This document shows, in pieces, positions 62,769 through 64,000 of a stretch of DNA of 64,000 nucleotides. The stretch comes from Pinibacter aurantiacus (lineage in GTDB: Bacteria > Bacteroidota > Bacteroidia > Chitinophagales > Chitinophagaceae). The notes under the pieces were generated by a model. That model was not told the DNA's origin. It did not search any database and was given only the letters and a program-made list of their open reading frames with translations. The DNA is taken from NCBI RefSeq assembly GCF_019130065.1, contig NZ_JAHSPG010000001.1:248001-312000 (forward strand), in the 5' to 3' direction. How positions within the stretch are numbered: position 1 is the first letter of the stretch; each line of letters opens with the position of its first letter. Both the position numbers and the translations under genes were made by a program.

Positions 62769-63590
62769 TTAGTAAGAAGATCCGTCATCCTGAGGGTTCG
62801 CAGCAGTTGTATCGCGCACAGGCTTTTCAGTTTGTAACCAAATATCGATCATTTGGCCTGCTCTGATCCTGCTTACCCTTCCATCCGGTGTATAATGTTT
62901 CGGCTCCTGATCATAAATATAGGCATTGACTGAATCTGTGACGCCCGGTTTATATACAGCTGACCCGAAACTAATGCCCACCACACTAAGTTTTGCTTTA
63001 GCCTCGTTATAAGTCATCCCTGTTAAATCCGGCACCGCAAGATCAATACCCGATGGGCCTCCGCTTAAAGTTAGCGATATCTCTGAACCCATTGGCAATT
63101 TGGTGCCTGGTTGCACTTCTTTTCCGTTTACAGATTGATTCAATACTGTATTTCTTGTAAAATCGGGTTTATAAAGGGTATCTCCCATTTTGAAGCCAAA
63201 CTGCCTGATCACTATCTCTGCATTTCTAAAACTCATACCTACCAGGTTCGGCATTACCACGTCTGGCGGCACGGTTCTGTTGATGGTCAGGAACACAGTT
63301 CTGTTGACCTTTACCAATTCATCGGCATCGGGAAACTGTCGCAAGACAACGCTTGGCTTAACAGTATCGCGATAAACTGAATCCTGTATTTCTACTTCAA
63401 AGCCTTGCTGCTCCAATGATTTCTTAGCTTCTTCGTAAGTTTTTCCGGTAACAGACGGAATGCGCAAAACCTTTCCATGTTTCGTGAAAAAGTTGAGAGA
63501 TGAAAGCACCAGCAAGATCAGTACCACGCCCAGCACAAAGGCTGCAACTATATTGACCCAAAGCGGCTTATTTGTAAGGAATTTAAACAC
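62769..63590 (-). CDS. PASTA-domain membrane protein
   Basis: A 273-residue protein; the start is a GTG (then FKFLTNKPLWVNIVAAFVLG), as no ATG is in frame. One membrane helix (~11-32, VNIVAAFVLGVVLILLVLSS) anchors three PASTA domains in the periplasm: ~40-108 (VLRIPSVTGKTYEEAKKSLE), ~113-182 (VVMPNLVGMSFRNAEIVIRQ) and ~188-256 (LAVPDLTGMTYNEAKAKLSV). The cytoplasmic side is too short for a kinase, so this is a PASTA-only protein, typical for Bacteroidetes. PASTA domains bind peptidoglycan fragments. It sits just downstream of the D-Ala-D-Ala ligase gene, which ties it to cell-wall synthesis. Confidence 0.92.
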   Translation of the reverse strand: MFKFLTNKPLWVNIVAAFVLGVVLILLVLSSLNFFTKHGKVLRIPSVTGKTYEEAKKSLEQQGFEVEIQDSVYRDTVKPSVVLRQFPDADELVKVNRTVFLTINRTVPPDVVMPNLVGMSFRNAEIVIRQFGFKMGDTLYKPDFTRNTVLNQSVNGKEVQPGTKLPMGSEISLTLSGGPSGIDLAVPDLTGMTYNEAKAKLSVVGISFGSAVYKPGVTDSVNAYIYDQEPKHYTPDGRVSRIRAGQMIDIWLQTEKPVRDTTAANPQDDGSSY

Positions 63591-63658
63591 AATAACTTGG
63601 TTTTGTTTTCATGGATTATCTAATGTGCGCCCAAAGAAATGAAAAAAAGCTTGAAAGG

Positions 63659-63782
63659 CCTAATGCGGAACGCGGAACGCAGAACGCCAAATGCTCAATG
63701 CTTAACGCTATGGTTCAATGTCGGAGACCCTCGCGTTAGGCGTTAGGCCTTTCGCGTTTTGCGTTAGGCGTTTCGCGTTAAG
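63659..63782. repeat. Inverted word-repeat arms, (AACGC/GCGTT)n family, third locus
   Basis: The left arm (63,661-63,709) has TAATGCGGAACGCGGAACGC, AGAACGCC, AATGCTTAACGC. The right arm (63,731-63,782) has TCGCGTTAGGCGTTAGGCCT, TTTGCGTTAGGCGTTTCGCG. The ligase stop codon lies in the right arm. Confidence 0.86.
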
Positions 63783-64000
63783 CTCCTAACGCCTCTTCCA
63801 ACAACTCAGTATAAAAATCCTTCAGCTCCATGCCAGCAGCCCGAACCTGTTGAGGCACGAGGCTTTCCGCGGTTTGCCCGGGAACGGTATTAATTTCGAG
63901 CATGTATGGCTCACCTTTGGCTTCGTTGTAAATGAAGTCTATGCGCACTACACCACGGCAGTTGAACACTTCGTATACTTTTTTGGCGGTGTACCTTACT
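63778..64000 (-). CDS. ddl: D-alanine--D-alanine ligase, C-terminal part
   Basis: The frame is open to the right edge, so only the last ~73 residues are seen. They read VYEVFNCRGVVRIDFIY then GEPYMLEINTVPGQTAESLV and PQQVRAAGMELKDFY. The RIDFIY strand and LEIN..PG.T..SL.P segment are the Mg/ATP-binding end of the ATP-grasp domain of Ddl, including the Glu and Asn that bind Mg2+. The enzyme joins two D-Ala for peptidoglycan precursors in the cytoplasm. Internal GTG and ATG codons are not starts. The PASTA gene follows after 187 bp that hold AACGC word arms. Confidence 0.92.
   Translation of the reverse strand, partial: VRYTAKKVYEVFNCRGVVRIDFIYNEAKGEPYMLEINTVPGQTAESLVPQQVRAAGMELKDFYTELLEEALGA

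Noticed and set aside
7983-63782. Diversity-generating retroelement or phase-variation cassette as source of the words
   Set aside because: No reverse transcriptase, recombinase or variable-gene template was found in the window.
1-64000. tRNA, rRNA or known riboswitch
   Set aside because: No cloverleaf with a TTCGA-type arm, no rRNA sequence and no riboswitch core was recognised by eye; a covariance-model search would settle it.

Overview
The window looks like a chromosome segment of a Bacteroidota bacterium, most likely of the Chitinophagaceae type. This placement is inference from gene content and not from a marker gene. The grounds are three SusC/SusD outer-membrane uptake pairs, ECF sigma/FecR switches, type IX secretion (T9SS) cargo with both type A and type B C-terminal signals, a PorP/SprF and PorE-like pair, TlpA-type thioredoxins with DUF4369-like N-termini, and almost no Shine-Dalgarno sequences. 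No tRNA, rRNA, CRISPR array or transposase was seen.

Layout. 1-6.3 kb (minus strand): a GH9 cellulase-family gene cut by the left edge, then SusD1 and SusC1. A divergent LacI-family regulator (6.9 kb, plus) faces SusC1 across a 600-bp gap with operator-like palindromes. 8.0-13.4 kb (plus): an FG-GAP/VCBS-ASPIC lipoprotein, a vanadium-haloperoxidase/PAP2-fold lipoprotein and an AhpD-like protein. 13.7-22.6 kb (minus): a GDPD-like plus alkaline phosphatase fusion, then SusD2, SusC2, FecR1 and ECF sigma 1. 22.8-25.4 kb (plus): a small membrane protein and a T9SS type A surface protein. 25.5-37.9 kb (minus): a sulfatase, then a T9SS surface block with a PorE-like OmpA protein, PorP/SprF and two large type B cargo proteins. 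38.4-41.1 kb (plus): a TPR histidine kinase and a LuxR-type response regulator. 41.2-44.7 kb: an exported ABM-fold protein, a DUF1254-type lipoprotein and a CE2-like SGNH esterase. 44.8-57.3 kb (minus): a type A surface protein, two TlpA-like thioredoxins, SusD3, SusC3 with an STN domain, FecR2 and ECF sigma 2. 57.6-64 kb: small conserved genes (YjbQ/UPF0047, dienelactone hydrolase, MORN-like exported protein, UbiA-like membrane protein, rhodanese, PASTA protein) and the 3' end of a D-Ala-D-Ala ligase gene.

How the genes fit together. Each SusCD pair has its own control: LacI for locus 1, sigma/FecR for loci 2 and 3. Only SusC3 carries the N-terminal STN domain that normally signals to FecR. 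The order sigma 2 > FecR2 > SusC3 > SusD3 > TlpA > TlpA reads as one inducible uptake-plus-redox operon. Type B cargo 1 > PorP/SprF > PorE-like reads as a self-contained surface-display unit.

The most unusual feature is non-coding. At least 16 gene gaps carry tandem 7-9 bp 'words', mostly as head-to-head inverted arms, often with the stop codon of the flanking gene inside an arm. The same word families recur at distant gaps. There are also two related 171/177-bp palindromic elements, a 266-bp doubly nested inverted repeat, and a 25-bp direct repeat on both sides of sigma 1.
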